From Acetobacter lovaniensis (lineage in GTDB: Bacteria > Pseudomonadota > Alphaproteobacteria > Acetobacterales > Acetobacteraceae), in assembly GCF_014207635.1 (NCBI RefSeq), contig NZ_JACHIE010000009.1, positions 62,001-126,000 of the forward strand: a stretch of 64,000 nucleotides of DNA. The letters run 5' to 3'. The translations under genes and the position numbers were made by a program. Numbering within the stretch: position 1 is the stretch's first letter; each line of letters starts with the position of its first letter. The notes beneath the pieces were generated by a model, which made no database searches, was not told the origin of the DNA, and saw only the letters and a program-made list of their open reading frames with translations. Below, one piece after another: positions 9,231 to 17,944 of this stretch.

Positions 9231-10442
9231 GTGGTGGATCGGCAGAACAATCAGGCTTTGCAAAAACTCTCTCCTGATCGTTCTCTTTCCATGGAGCAGG
9301 AGCGGCTGTGTCAGCAGGTTGTCAGCTTCTGTCAGGATCACGTTGGGCAGGGGAATGCTGTTTTTGTTATTGGAGGCGATGCAGGAACGGGAAAAAGCAT
9401 TGTTATCAATAAAATTTTTAACGAAATACAAAAACTGTCCCGGCAAAAATCAGATGCAAACCCGTTAACGGGCACAAAAAATTATCTTTTGGTCAATCAT
9501 CCTGAAATGATGAAACTTTACAGGAATATATCGGAACATTCACTTTATGTGAAAAAGAAAGACTATGAGCGCCCGACAACCTTTATCAACACCCTGCACA
9601 GAACCGGGCAGATGGCGGATGTGGTTCTGGTGGACGAGGCGCATCTTCTTTTAACAAAATCCGATAAATACAACCGGTTTGCACAGGACAATCATCTTGA
9701 AGAGATACTGAAATGCGCAAGGGTTGTTGTACTGGTTTTTGATGACAAGCAGGTTCTCAAGTTCAAAAGCCATTGGACAAAGAGTATGCTGGAAACGGTT
9801 CTGGCCCAGAAGCAGGTTCAGACCTGCCAGCTTAAAAACCAGTTCCGTATGCACGCTGGTGCACAGACATGTGCATGGATAGACGCATTTTGCAAAAAGA
9901 CCATTCTGCCTGTTCCCCATGATCCGTCTTTTGACTTCAGGGTTTTTGAGGATGCGCAGGATATGTACGATCTGGTGTGCCGGAAAAACACCGAGTTCGG
10001 CCTCTCCCGTATGGTGGCAACGTATGATTACCCCTACCGGCTGGATGGTCAGGAACATTTTGTAACCGAAGGGCGTTTTCGGCTTAAATGGGACATCGCC
10101 AGACCCGAAGCCCGCCTGCCATGGGCCGAACGTGCCGATACGATCGATGAGGTCGGCTCCGTTTATACCGTGCAGGGGTTCGACCTGAATTACGTTGGTC
10201 TGTTGCTTGGTCCATCCGTAAGGTATGATGGTGTGACCGATACCCTGATACTTGACCCGACCCGGTATGAGGATGGCGCAGCTTTTGCCGGGCGCAATGG
10301 TATTGCCCAGCCCGGGCAGACCATGGAGCGGATCATGCTCAATGCGATCAATGTGTTGATGACGCGCGCGGTCAGGGGGCTGTATATTTACGCGCACGAC
10401 CCCGCGTTAAGGGCTCGTCTTGTCCAGCTTCGGGCCGGGTAA
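9231..10442 (+). CDS. DUF2075 (Schlafen group 3-like) SF1 helicase/ATPase
   Basis: The 403-residue protein shows a full set of superfamily 1 helicase motifs in order: Walker A GDAGTGKS (49-56), Walker B VLVDEAH (132-138), VFDDKQ (169-174, motif III), NQFRMH (203-208, motif IV), a motif V-like VYTVQGFDLNYVG, and a motif VI-like NVLMTRAVRGLYIY near the C-terminus. This is the DUF2075 domain. The start is GTG 9231. There is no nuclease or other fused domain and no partner gene: a terminator lies just upstream and about 200 noncoding bases downstream. The gene looks more AT-rich than its neighbours in the first half, which may mean transfer. DUF2075 proteins appear in mobile and defence contexts, but a function here is not known. 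Confidence 0.82.
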   Translation: MVDRQNNQALQKLSPDRSLSMEQERLCQQVVSFCQDHVGQGNAVFVIGGDAGTGKSIVINKIFNEIQKLSRQKSDANPLTGTKNYLLVNHPEMMKLYRNISEHSLYVKKKDYERPTTFINTLHRTGQMADVVLVDEAHLLLTKSDKYNRFAQDNHLEEILKCARVVVLVFDDKQVLKFKSHWTKSMLETVLAQKQVQTCQLKNQFRMHAGAQTCAWIDAFCKKTILPVPHDPSFDFRVFEDAQDMYDLVCRKNTEFGLSRMVATYDYPYRLDGQEHFVTEGRFRLKWDIARPEARLPWAERADTIDEVGSVYTVQGFDLNYVGLLLGPSVRYDGVTDTLILDPTRYEDGAAFAGRNGIAQPGQTMERIMLNAINVLMTRAVRGLYIYAHDPALRARLVQLRAG

Positions 10443-10568
10443 GAGGGTAAAGGGCGAGGGCTGAATGTCGTGCACGGCATGGCTGCCTTGTGCGGATGTC
10501 GGGCGGGAACTGCCCAAAACAGCTCTTTCTGGCCCTGTTCCGGTGGCTGGTGGCACTAAAATTTTCAT

Positions 10569-10584
10569 ACAGAACTTGTTCTGT
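10569..10584. promoter_or_regulatory. Inverted repeat upstream of the Nfu-type gene (possible operator)
   Basis: ACAGAAC-TT-GTTCTGT forms 7-bp perfect arms with a 2-base centre, 66 bases before the start codon of the Nfu-type gene. Its position suits a transcription factor site. The regulator is unknown; the GTTC/GAAC core recalls LexA-type half-sites, but the spacing differs from the usual alphaproteobacterial SOS box. Confidence 0.35.
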
Positions 10585-10649
10585 CCTCATTCTGGTGCCA
10601 ACTGAAAGATAATCATACAGGTTTACCCTACAGATCGGACATTTCCGCC

Positions 10650-11210
10650 ATGTTTATCGAAACCGAAGGCACCCCCAACCCCGCAACGCTCAAGTTCCTG
10701 CCCGGTCAGGCCGTGGTGGGGGATGCGGGCACCATAGACTTTATTGATGCCGACGCCGTGGCCGGGCGTTCGGTTCTGGCCGATGCGCTGTTTGCCCTGC
10801 CCGGTGTTGCCCGCGTGTTTTTGGGGAATGACTTTGTCTCTGTCACCAAGTCCGACAGCGCGGACTGGGAGGAACTGCGCCCGCTGGTGCTGTCCACCCT
10901 GATGGATCATTTTGTGGCGGGCCTGCCGGTTGTTGCCGAAGGCGTTGCTGTTCTTGAAGACGACATTGCCCCAGAAGATGCGGAGATTGTTGTCCAGATC
11001 AAGGAACTGCTGGACACGCGCGTACGTCCTGCCGTTGCGGGCGATGGTGGGGATATTGTGTTTCGTGGGTATCGCAACGGGATTGTGCGCCTGACCATGC
11101 AGGGGGCATGTTCGGGCTGCCCCTCTTCCCGCGCAACGCTCAAGCATGGGGTGGAAAACATGCTCAAGCATTACGTGCCAGAGGTTGTCTCGGTCGAGCA
11201 GGTGGACTGA
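10650..11210 (+). CDS. NifU-like Fe-S cluster carrier (Nfu type)
   Basis: The 186-residue protein has the two-domain build of alphaproteobacterial and mitochondrial Nfu1: an N-terminal Nfu_N domain (begins MFIETEGTPNPATLKF) and a C-terminal NifU domain (about 105-186) with the cluster-binding CxxC in GACSGCPSS and the upstream DGGDIVFRGY. It delivers Fe-S clusters to apoproteins in the cytoplasm, probably including the succinate dehydrogenase Fe-S subunit encoded elsewhere in this window. It precedes the RutE-like gene by 102 bases. Confidence 0.93.
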   Translation: MFIETEGTPNPATLKFLPGQAVVGDAGTIDFIDADAVAGRSVLADALFALPGVARVFLGNDFVSVTKSDSADWEELRPLVLSTLMDHFVAGLPVVAEGVAVLEDDIAPEDAEIVVQIKELLDTRVRPAVAGDGGDIVFRGYRNGIVRLTMQGACSGCPSSRATLKHGVENMLKHYVPEVVSVEQVD

Positions 11211-11312
11211 GCAGCCCCCGCAACGGTGGCTCTTTTCGGCGCGGGATGCTTGCCTTAAAAGAGGGAAGTCACGCGCCGGAGCAAGCTGGCGCAGCAGGAG
11301 GCAGGACAGAAC

Positions 11313-11897
11313 ATGTTGGACGCAAGTGGGTTAGAACTGCTGTTTACAAAGGCGCGAACCCCCCTGCGCTGGACGACCCGCCCTGTGGAGGAGGCTTTGC
11401 TGCGCCAGATATATGATCTGGTGCGCATGGGGCCGACTTCGGGCAATTGCTGCCCTGCCCGCATTGTTTTTATTACAGGCTCCAGTGGGCGCGAAAAACT
11501 GCGCCCTGCCCTGTCTGCAGGGAACGTCAACCGGGTTATGGGGGCACCGGTTATTGCTGTGCTTGCCCATGACCCGCTGTTTTTTGAACAGCTCCCCAAG
11601 CTGAGTCCGGGGGAAGAACTGCGTTCCTGGTTTGCCGCCGATGTCGGCTTGTCTGAGGAAACCGCTTTTCGCAATGGCACCTTGCAGGGCGGGTATATGA
11701 TCATGGCCGCCCGCGCCCTTGGGTTGGATGTTCTGCCCGTTTCTGGGTTTGACCAGTCCGTGGTGGAAGACGCTTTTCTGGCCGAATGGGGCTGGCGCGC
11801 CAACTTCCTGCTCTGTCTGGGGTATGGAGATTTCGCAGGTCAGCCCGAGCGGGCCCCCCGGCTTGAGTTCGATCAGGCCTGCCGGATTGTAGACTAG
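11313..11897 (+). CDS. RutE/HadB-type nitroreductase (malonic semialdehyde reductase family)
   Basis: The 194-residue protein matches the short nitroreductase subfamily of RutE (about 196 residues): TKARTPLRWTTRPVEEALLR, MGPTSGNCCPARIVF, APVIAVLAHDP and RNGTLQGGYMIMAARALGLD are characteristic FMN-binding and fold elements. RutE reduces malonic semialdehyde to 3-hydroxypropionate in uracil breakdown, but no other rut gene is nearby, so here it may act on other small aldehydes or enones. A GGAGG stretch lies upstream of the ATG. Its TAG overlaps the GTG start of tsaB by one base, so expression is coupled to tsaB and rimI. Confidence 0.88.
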   Translation: MLDASGLELLFTKARTPLRWTTRPVEEALLRQIYDLVRMGPTSGNCCPARIVFITGSSGREKLRPALSAGNVNRVMGAPVIAVLAHDPLFFEQLPKLSPGEELRSWFAADVGLSEETAFRNGTLQGGYMIMAARALGLDVLPVSGFDQSVVEDAFLAEWGWRANFLLCLGYGDFAGQPERAPRLEFDQACRIVD

Positions 11898-12589
11898 TGG
11901 TGCAGCGTATTCTGGTGCTCGACGGGAGCCCCGCAGGCGACCATGCCTGTGGTACGGCGGCCTGCGTTACCAATACAGATGGCGTGTTGCAGGTGCTTGC
12001 CTTCAGGCAGGAGGCCGGCAAGCAGGCGGCGGAAAGGCTTAGCCTGCTGGCAGCACAGGTTTTGCAGCAGGCTGGCTGGTCACGCGCACAGGGGAGTGCG
12101 CCGGATCTGGTCGCGGTTGTGGTGGGGCCGGGGTCTTTTACCGGTCTGCGGGCGTCCTGTGCGGCGGCGGCAGGGTATGCTGTAGGTGTGGGGTGCCCGG
12201 TTGTGGGGGTTACGCGGGCAGAAGCTCTGGCCCCGGAACTGGATGCCGCCCTTGCCGCCCAGCCAGACCCCATGGCTGGCTGGCTGGTGGTGACCGCCGC
12301 CCGGCGTGGCCGCGTTTTTGTGGAAGACGGGCAGGGCGCGCGGGCCGTAACCATAGCAGACTGGTCCGCCCCGCAAGGGCGGTGGCTGGTTGCGGGTGAA
12401 TCCCGCGCTGATCTGGCTTTCCCCTCCGCGATCCTATGCCCGATTACCCACCCGGATGTAGAGCAGGTTGTGGCTACGGCCCTGCGCCGGATGCGTGGGG
12501 ACTTGCCACCGCGTGGCGCACTGCCCGTTTACGTGGACCCACCGGAGGCCAAACTGCCAGCCAATGGGTTGCGGGCTGCTCCGGTCTAA
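11897..12589 (+). CDS. tsaB: tRNA t6A biosynthesis protein TsaB
   Basis: The 230-residue protein is the TsaB partner of TsaD in threonylcarbamoyladenosine (t6A37) formation on ANN-decoding tRNAs. The ASKHA-fold signature is present: ILVLDGSP at the N-terminus, VVVGPGSFTGLRASCAAAAGYA in the middle (split motif GPGSFTGLR), then VGVTRAEALA. Start is GTG, overlapping the preceding stop by one base; its TAA overlaps the rimI ATG by one base. The tsaB-rimI pair is a common bacterial arrangement. Confidence 0.93.
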   Translation: MVQRILVLDGSPAGDHACGTAACVTNTDGVLQVLAFRQEAGKQAAERLSLLAAQVLQQAGWSRAQGSAPDLVAVVVGPGSFTGLRASCAAAAGYAVGVGCPVVGVTRAEALAPELDAALAAQPDPMAGWLVVTAARRGRVFVEDGQGARAVTIADWSAPQGRWLVAGESRADLAFPSAILCPITHPDVEQVVATALRRMRGDLPPRGALPVYVDPPEAKLPANGLRAAPV

Positions 12590-13047
12590 TGGGTTTGCCG
12601 CAGATGCAGTCTGTGGGGGTGGGGCACGCGGCTGTGCTGGCCTGCCTGCATACGCAGTGTTTTACCCCGCAGGAGCAGTGGGACACAGCCGCCATGCTCA
12701 GCCTGCTCGGCTCAGCCGGTGTTTGCGCAGGGTTGGTGCTGGTGGGGGAGCAGCCCGCAGGGTTTGTCATGCTGCGTTGCGTGGCGGGGGAGGCAGAAAT
12801 TCTGACCCTGTGCGTGCTGCCTGCATACAGGCGGCAGGGGTTGGCCGCGCAGTTGGTGGCATGGAGCCTTGCCCACGCCAGAGCGCAAAAAGCCGAAATG
12901 GTTTTTCTGGAAGTCTCGGTCGGGAACCCTGCGGCACAAAAGCTGTATGCACAGGCCGGGTTTGAACAAAAAGGCCTGCGGCGGGCCTATTACCCCGATG
13001 GGTCCGATGCCCTTGTGCTTGGGCATGTTCTGGAGTGTGGCGGGTAA
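12589..13047 (+). CDS. rimI: Ribosomal protein S18-alanine N-acetyltransferase RimI
   Basis: The 152-residue GNAT enzyme acetylates the N-terminal Ala of ribosomal protein S18 in most bacteria. Visible motifs: LTLCVLPAYRRQGLAAQLV (motif A with the QxxGxA acetyl-CoA loop), VFLEVSVGNPAAQKLYAQAGF (motif B; E and the LY-Ax-GF set typical of RimI), then RRAYYPDGSDALVLGH. The frame extends upstream, but the ATG at 12589, overlapping the tsaB stop, gives the family length. It is convergent with purD, with a strong hairpin between. Confidence 0.9.
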   Translation: MGLPQMQSVGVGHAAVLACLHTQCFTPQEQWDTAAMLSLLGSAGVCAGLVLVGEQPAGFVMLRCVAGEAEILTLCVLPAYRRQGLAAQLVAWSLAHARAQKAEMVFLEVSVGNPAAQKLYAQAGFEQKGLRRAYYPDGSDALVLGHVLECGG

Positions 13048-13049
13048 GG

Positions 13050-13082
13050 CCCATGCCGCCGGGGAGTGCCGCGCGGCATGGG
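13050..13082. repeat. Hairpin between convergent rimI and purD
   Basis: CCCATGCCGC and GCGGCATGGG form a perfect 10-bp stem around a 13-base loop in the 82-base gap between the two convergent genes. There is no T-run on either strand, so it is not a classic terminator, though it could slow polymerase or protect 3' ends. Confidence 0.5.
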
Positions 13083-13129
13083 GTATGCTGGTTTACGGGG
13101 CCAGATTGACCCCGTTTTTATCCGGTTGC

Positions 13130-14398
13130 TTACAGGGCGCGGTTGCCAATATCCGTCCGCCATACCGCACCATCCCACGTAATGGCCTTAACACCGGCAT
13201 AAGCGCGCTTCTGGGCTTCTTGCACCGTGTCTGCCAAGGCGCAGACAGCCAGCACACGCCCGCCTGAAACCACCAGTTCTCCGGCCATGTTCTGTGTGGT
13301 GCCCGCCTGAAAAACCCGCACCCCTTCCAGAGCATTGGCTGTGTCCACCCCATGGATCACGGCCCCTTTTTCCGGGCTGCCAGGGTAACCCCGTGCCGCC
13401 ATGATCACGCAGACCGATGCCTGATTGGAAAATGTAATGGGGGCCACGTCCAGCCGGTCCTCGGCCAGTGCCTGCAAGGCAGGCAGCAGGTCCGACGTCA
13501 GGCGTGGGAGCAGGGCTTCGGCCTCGGGGTCGCCAAAGCGCACATTGTATTCAATCAGCGATGGCCCGTTTTCGGTCAGCATCAGCCCGGCAAAAATGAC
13601 GCCCCGGAATGGCGTGCCCCGGCGTACCATTTCGCGCAGCATGGGGCGCACCAGCAGGTCCAGCGCGGCTTCCTGCTCTGCCCGGCCAAAGCCTTTTGGG
13701 GGGGATACGGCACCCATGCCCCCGGTATTGGGGCCTGTATCCCCATCTCCAATGCGTTTGTGGTCCTGTGCCGCACCAATCAGGCAGGCAGTTTCCCCCG
13801 CACAGAAGGCAAAGAGCGAGACCTCCTCCCCCACAAGGCAATCTTCGATCACCACGCTGCGCCCGGCATCGCCCAGTGCGCCGCCTGTCATCATGTCCGT
13901 AATGGCGGTTTCGGCTTCGGCTACGGTTGTGGCAACAACAACGCCCTTGCCCGCGGCCAGCCCGTCGGCCTTGACCACGATGGGCGCTCCTTTGCGGCGC
14001 ACATAGGCAATGGCGGAGGGCGCATCCGTAAAGCGTTCCCACGCCGCGGTGGGAATACCCGCCGCATCGCAGACTTCCTTGGTAAAGCTCTTGCTGCCTT
14101 CAAGCTGGGCGGCGGCCTGCGTGGGACCGGCACAGGGCAGGCCCGCCTGTGCGCAGGCATCGGCCAGCCCTGCGACCAGTGGCGCTTCGGGGCCGGGTAC
14201 CACCAGATCAATCTTCTGCTCGCGGGCAAAGGTTACAAGGGCTGCCACATCATGCGCGCCAATGGGCACGTTGGTTCCGCAACGGGCCGTGCCGGGGTTG
14301 CCGGGGGCAATGAACAGCGCGGAAAGTGCTGGGGATTTGGCCAGTGTTTCGGCCATGGCATGTTCGCGGCCGCCTGAGCCTACCAGAAGTACGCGCAA
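13130..14398 (-). CDS. purD: Phosphoribosylamine-glycine ligase (GARS)
   Basis: The 422-residue enzyme makes glycinamide ribonucleotide in purine synthesis. Family marks: VLLVGSGGREHAMAE at the N-terminus, PGPEAPLVAGLAD, the ATP-grasp region KADGLAAGKGVVVA, GGMGAVSPPKG and EYNVRFGDPEAEALLPRL. I chose a TTG start at 14398 because AGGAG lies 7 bases upstream of it and the protein then begins with the usual RVLLVGSGGREH; an in-frame ATG exists further upstream (14419) but lacks a good ribosome binding site. Divergent from xseA with about 60 bases between. Confidence 0.94.
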   Translation of the reverse strand: MRVLLVGSGGREHAMAETLAKSPALSALFIAPGNPGTARCGTNVPIGAHDVAALVTFAREQKIDLVVPGPEAPLVAGLADACAQAGLPCAGPTQAAAQLEGSKSFTKEVCDAAGIPTAAWERFTDAPSAIAYVRRKGAPIVVKADGLAAGKGVVVATTVAEAETAITDMMTGGALGDAGRSVVIEDCLVGEEVSLFAFCAGETACLIGAAQDHKRIGDGDTGPNTGGMGAVSPPKGFGRAEQEAALDLLVRPMLREMVRRGTPFRGVIFAGLMLTENGPSLIEYNVRFGDPEAEALLPRLTSDLLPALQALAEDRLDVAPITFSNQASVCVIMAARGYPGSPEKGAVIHGVDTANALEGVRVFQAGTTQNMAGELVVSGGRVLAVCALADTVQEAQKRAYAGVKAITWDGAVWRTDIGNRAL

Positions 14399-14462
14399 TT
14401 CTTTTCTCCTGCTGTTCATGTCTGCTCTTTCAGGGCGAGCGTCTGTAGCATAGGTTGTGCGG

Positions 14463-15911
14463 ATGCACGAAGAGTTTGGAGCCGCCTCCCCATCTGGCGG
14501 CAATGTCCCTGAATATACGGTTTCGGAAATTTCCGGCGCAATCCGGCGTACGCTGGAGGGGTCGTTCAGCCGCGTGCGTGTGCGCGGCGAAATTACGGAA
14601 TTCAAACGCTACCCCTCCGGGCACATCTATTTTTCGCTCAAGGATGAGCAGGGCAAGATTTCCGGCGTGGTCTGGCGTGGCAGTGTCAGCCGCCTTGGGC
14701 TGGTGCCTGAAAACGGGCTGGAAATTATTGCAACCGGCAAGGTCTCCGCCTACGGCGAGCGCTCAAGCTACCAGCTTATTGTGGAACGCATGGAATATGC
14801 GGGCGAGGGCGCATTGCTCGCCCGTATTGAGCGCCTGCGGATAAGGCTGGGGGAGGAGGGGCTGTTTGACCCCGCCCGCAAACGCCCTATTCCCCTTCTG
14901 CCACGCGTGATCGGGCTTGTTACATCCCCGCAGGGGGCTGTGCTGCATGACATCTGCACAACGCTCCGGCGGCGCTTCCCCCGGCCTGTGGTGGTGTGGC
15001 CCGTGCCCGTGCAGGGTGAGGGTGCTGCCGCCCAGATTGTGGCTGCCATTAACGGTTTTTCCGCGCTGGATGGCTCAGGGGCCGTGCCTCGGCCCGATGT
15101 GCTGATAGTCGCACGCGGTGGCGGCTCGCTCGAAGACCTGATGGCCTTTAATGATGAAGGCGTGGTGCGGGCGGCCGCCGCCTGTTCCATCCCTCTGATC
15201 TCGGCCGTAGGGCATGAGACGGATACAACCCTGATCGACTTTGCATCCGACCGCAGAGCGCCCACCCCCACAGCGGCGGCAGAAATGGCCGTGCCTGTGC
15301 GGAGCGAACTGCTGGCCGAAATTGAACATCATGCCGCCCGTGCCACAGGCGCACTGGCCCGGCAGATGCAGACCGCCCGCCTGCGGCTGGACAGGGCAGC
15401 CGCCGCGCTACCGGACCTGCCCGGTCTGGTGCAGACCGCGCGCATGCAACTGGATGACCGTGCCCGCAGGCTGGACGTGGCCCTGCCCGCCCTTGTCCGC
15501 CGCCGCAAGGCGGACCTTGTGGCGGTGGAGCGGCACATGCCTGCGGTGGAAACACTTCTGTCCGGCCGCAGAACACGGCTTGCCGTACTGGGTGGCGCGT
15601 TTGTGGGGGGCATGCAGCACACCCTGCAACGGCAGGAAGTGCGGCTGGGCCACTGCCGCGTGTCCCCCGCCCCGCTGATGGCGCTTTTGCGTGAGCGGCG
15701 GATTGCGCTGGCAGGGGCCGCCGGGCAACTGGAGGCCGTATCCCCCCAGGCCGTGCTGGCACGCGGTTATGCGCTGGTCACAGCAGATGGCCACCCCGTG
15801 ACAAAAGCCGCAGGGCTAAGGAGCGGGCAGCAGGTTGACCTGACTTTTGGCGATGGCTCCTGCCGTGCCATTATTGGTGGCCAACCGGCGCAGGGCCTGC
15901 TGGACCTGTAA
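14463..15911 (+). CDS. xseA: Exodeoxyribonuclease VII large subunit
   Basis: About 482 residues. The N-terminal OB-fold domain (EYTVSEISGAIRRTLEGSF, RVRGEITEFKRYPSGHIYFS) is followed by the catalytic domain with VIGLVTSPQGAVLHDI, the RGGGSLEDLMAFNDE motif and ISAVGHETDTTLIDFASDRR, and then a coiled-coil C-terminal part ending in QAVLARGYALVTADG. ExoVII degrades single-stranded DNA with XseB, which is not in this window. An in-frame GTG at 14457 is an alternative start two codons earlier. Confidence 0.95.
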   Translation: MHEEFGAASPSGGNVPEYTVSEISGAIRRTLEGSFSRVRVRGEITEFKRYPSGHIYFSLKDEQGKISGVVWRGSVSRLGLVPENGLEIIATGKVSAYGERSSYQLIVERMEYAGEGALLARIERLRIRLGEEGLFDPARKRPIPLLPRVIGLVTSPQGAVLHDICTTLRRRFPRPVVVWPVPVQGEGAAAQIVAAINGFSALDGSGAVPRPDVLIVARGGGSLEDLMAFNDEGVVRAAAACSIPLISAVGHETDTTLIDFASDRRAPTPTAAAEMAVPVRSELLAEIEHHAARATGALARQMQTARLRLDRAAAALPDLPGLVQTARMQLDDRARRLDVALPALVRRRKADLVAVERHMPAVETLLSGRRTRLAVLGGAFVGGMQHTLQRQEVRLGHCRVSPAPLMALLRERRIALAGAAGQLEAVSPQAVLARGYALVTADGHPVTKAAGLRSGQQVDLTFGDGSCRAIIGGQPAQGLLDL

Positions 15912-16005
15912 GCCTGATGTTGGGCTCAGGCGGGTAACCGGGTATGCTGGCCTCCCTGCAACTGTGTGGGCAACAAGCCACCGCGTGCTGAAAGACTGAA
16001 GAGCG

Positions 16006-16347
16006 ATGTTCATTCCTGTTCGTATTCCGGCTTTGGGGTCTGTCCTTGTGCTTGGGCTGCTGGCCGGGTGCGCCAGCCAGCCCACCCGTATTCCCCCGCA
16101 GAGTTTTGCACCGGGGCTGAGTGCGCCAACCCCGCCCCCCGCGAATGAAAGCCAGTTGGTGAATGACCCCTCCGCTCCTGCCAATACGCCCCTGTGCGGG
16201 GTTGCCGCGCGGGAGGCCGTGGCCATGGCCGTGCAAAACTACCCCCAGCCACTGGCTGTAGGGGGAAGTTGCGTGCGCAATACGTGTTACAATACCCAGA
16301 CCGGCACCTACATTGCTGCAGATGGCACCCAGCGGGTCTGCCGTTAG
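16006..16347 (+). CDS. Small cysteine-containing lipoprotein
   Basis: The 113-residue product has a signal peptide with lipobox LLAGC near residue 22. The mature part is Pro-rich, then a compact C-terminal segment with four Cys (PLCGVAAREAV, GGSCVRNTCYNTQTG, QRVCR) that could form disulfides. No known domain is recognised. It lies 94 bases after xseA and before the tRNA gene; function unknown. Confidence 0.65.
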   Translation: MFIPVRIPALGSVLVLGLLAGCASQPTRIPPQSFAPGLSAPTPPPANESQLVNDPSAPANTPLCGVAAREAVAMAVQNYPQPLAVGGSCVRNTCYNTQTGTYIAADGTQRVCR

Positions 16348-16432
16348 GCGGGCCTGAAGCGCTCTGTGCGACAAATGCCGCCAACAAACCCTTTTCCGGG
16401 CGGCAATTTGCTGGTAGGGGAAAAAGCAGTTC

Positions 16433-16519
16433 GCGAGAGTGACGGAACTGGTAGACGTAGTCGACTCAAAATCGACCGCCCTTACGGGCTTAGGGGTTCG
16501 AGTCCCCTCTCTCGCACCA
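16433..16519 (+). tRNA. tRNA-Leu (CAA anticodon)
   Basis: An 87-nt type II tRNA. The acceptor stem GCGAGAG (16433-16439) pairs with CTCTCGC (16509-16515), followed by A and an encoded CCA. The anticodon stem GTCGA/TCGAC encloses the loop CTCAAAA, giving anticodon CAA (16467-16469), which reads UUG. A long variable arm (CGCCCTTACGGGCT) and the T-loop GGTTCGAGTCC are present, as expected for Leu. Confidence 0.97.
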
Positions 16520-16550
16520 GACTTGTCCCTCCCTCTTCTCGGCCAAGGTT

Positions 16551-17726
16551 ATGAACGCCCTTTCCCCTTCCGCTTCGTCCCGTCCGGCCATTCGCCCGCT
16601 CAATCCCTGTTTTTCATCCGGACCGTGCGCCAAGCGCCCGGGGTGGAGCCTTGCCGCGCTGGATAAGGCGCTGGTTGGCCGCTCCCATCGCTCGCCAGAA
16701 GGGCGTGCGCGGCTGAACGAGGTTATTGTGCGTTCCCGCAAAATTCTGGGTGTGCCCGAAGGCTGGCGGGTGGGCATTGTGCCTGCATCCGACACGGGTG
16801 CGGTGGAAATGGCCCTGTGGTCCCTGCTGGGTGAACGCCCGGTGGACGTGCTGGCGTTTGAGAGTTTTTCCGCCCTGTGGGCGCAGGATATTGTAACCCA
16901 GCTCAAGCTGGACAAGACCCGCGTGCTCAAGGCCGATTACGGCCAGTTGCCAGACCTGAACGAAGTCAACTGGGCGCATGACGTGGTGCTGGCATGGAAT
17001 GGCACCACCTCGGGTGTGCGCCTGCCCTCTGCTGACGCCATTCCCGCCGAGCATGAAGGGCTGGTGATCTGCGATGCCACCTCAGCCGCCTTTGCCATGG
17101 ACCTGCCATGGGACCGGCTGGATGTGGTAACATGGTCCTGGCAGAAAGCTCTTGGGGGCGAGGCCGCACATGGCATGATCGCGCTCTCGCCGCGTGCTGT
17201 GGAACGGCTGCAAACCTTTAAGGCCCCCCGTCCGCTCCCCAAGATTTTCCGCATGACCGCCAAGGATGCGCTGATCGAAGGCATTTTCAAGGGTGATACC
17301 ATCAACACCCCTTCCATGCTGTGTGTGGAAGATGCGCTGGACAGCCTGCAATGGGCGGAATCAGTCGGAGGGCTGGAAGGGCTCAAGGCCCGGTCTCAGG
17401 CCAATCTGGCGGCTGTTGCCGCATGGGTTAAAACCACGGACTGGGTCTCTTTTCTGGCGGAAAAGGAGGAGGAGCGTTCCTCTACCGCTATTTGCCTGCG
17501 GATTGTCGCACCATGGTTTCTGGCTCTGGAGCGGGACCGGCAGATGGCAACGGTCCAAACAATGCTGGCTGTGCTGGATAAGGAAGGCATTGGCTTTGAC
17601 CTTGCCAGCTACCGTGACGCCCCCGTGGGCCTGCGCATATGGGGTGGTGCTACGGTGGAAACAGCCGATATTGCGGCTTTGCTGCCCTGGCTGGACTGGG
17701 CGTTTGCACTGGTTGTGCCTGCATAA
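16551..17726 (+). CDS. serC: Phosphoserine aminotransferase
   Basis: The 391-residue PLP enzyme makes 3-phosphoserine in serine synthesis and acts in the PLP pathway. It belongs to the alphaproteobacterial/archaeal SerC subgroup: [63 protein letters not shown] and the PLP lysine in [15 protein letters not shown]. It starts 31 bases after the tRNA-Leu gene; a strong terminator follows. serA is not adjacent. Confidence 0.94.
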   Translation: MNALSPSASSRPAIRPLNPCFSSGPCAKRPGWSLAALDKALVGRSHRSPEGRARLNEVIVRSRKILGVPEGWRVGIVPASDTGAVEMALWSLLGERPVDVLAFESFSALWAQDIVTQLKLDKTRVLKADYGQLPDLNEVNWAHDVVLAWNGTTSGVRLPSADAIPAEHEGLVICDATSAAFAMDLPWDRLDVVTWSWQKALGGEAAHGMIALSPRAVERLQTFKAPRPLPKIFRMTAKDALIEGIFKGDTINTPSMLCVEDALDSLQWAESVGGLEGLKARSQANLAAVAAWVKTTDWVSFLAEKEEERSSTAICLRIVAPWFLALERDRQMATVQTMLAVLDKEGIGFDLASYRDAPVGLRIWGGATVETADIAALLPWLDWAFALVVPA

Positions 17727-17765
17727 TTCTGTCTGGAGAGGGGTAACCCTGACCAGTATTGTGAA

Positions 17766-17797
17766 AAGACCGTGTGCCGGGCACACGGTCTTTTTTT
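17766..17797 (+). terminator. Rho-independent terminator after serC
   Basis: AAGACCGTGTGCC pairs with GCACACGGTCTTT around a short loop and is followed by seven T. Confidence 0.9.
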
Positions 17798-17885
17798 ATG
17801 CCTGTTTTGTGCGGGAAATACGGAGCACACAAAAAAAGCATGATCTGTACGGGGTATTTGGAAACGTTTAGTCTGGTGTCCAGAT

Positions 17886-17920
17886 AAAAAAGGGCGGAAG
17901 GAGTGATCCTTCCGCCCTTT
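17886..17920 (-). terminator. Rho-independent terminator after the aldehyde dehydrogenase gene
   Basis: A 14-bp stem (AAAGGGCGGAAGGA with TCCTTCCGCCCTTT) around a 4-base loop; on the minus strand it is followed by a T-run (A-run at 17886-17891 on plus). It ends the minus-strand adhP/aldehyde dehydrogenase unit. Confidence 0.9.
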
Positions 17921-17944
17921 CTGGTTAACGCTGTTCAGAAAGCA

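Noticed and set aside
16433-16519. tRNA-Leu 3' end as an integration site for a genomic island.
   Set aside because: serC, a core gene, follows within 31 bases, and no duplicated tRNA end or integrase gene is seen.
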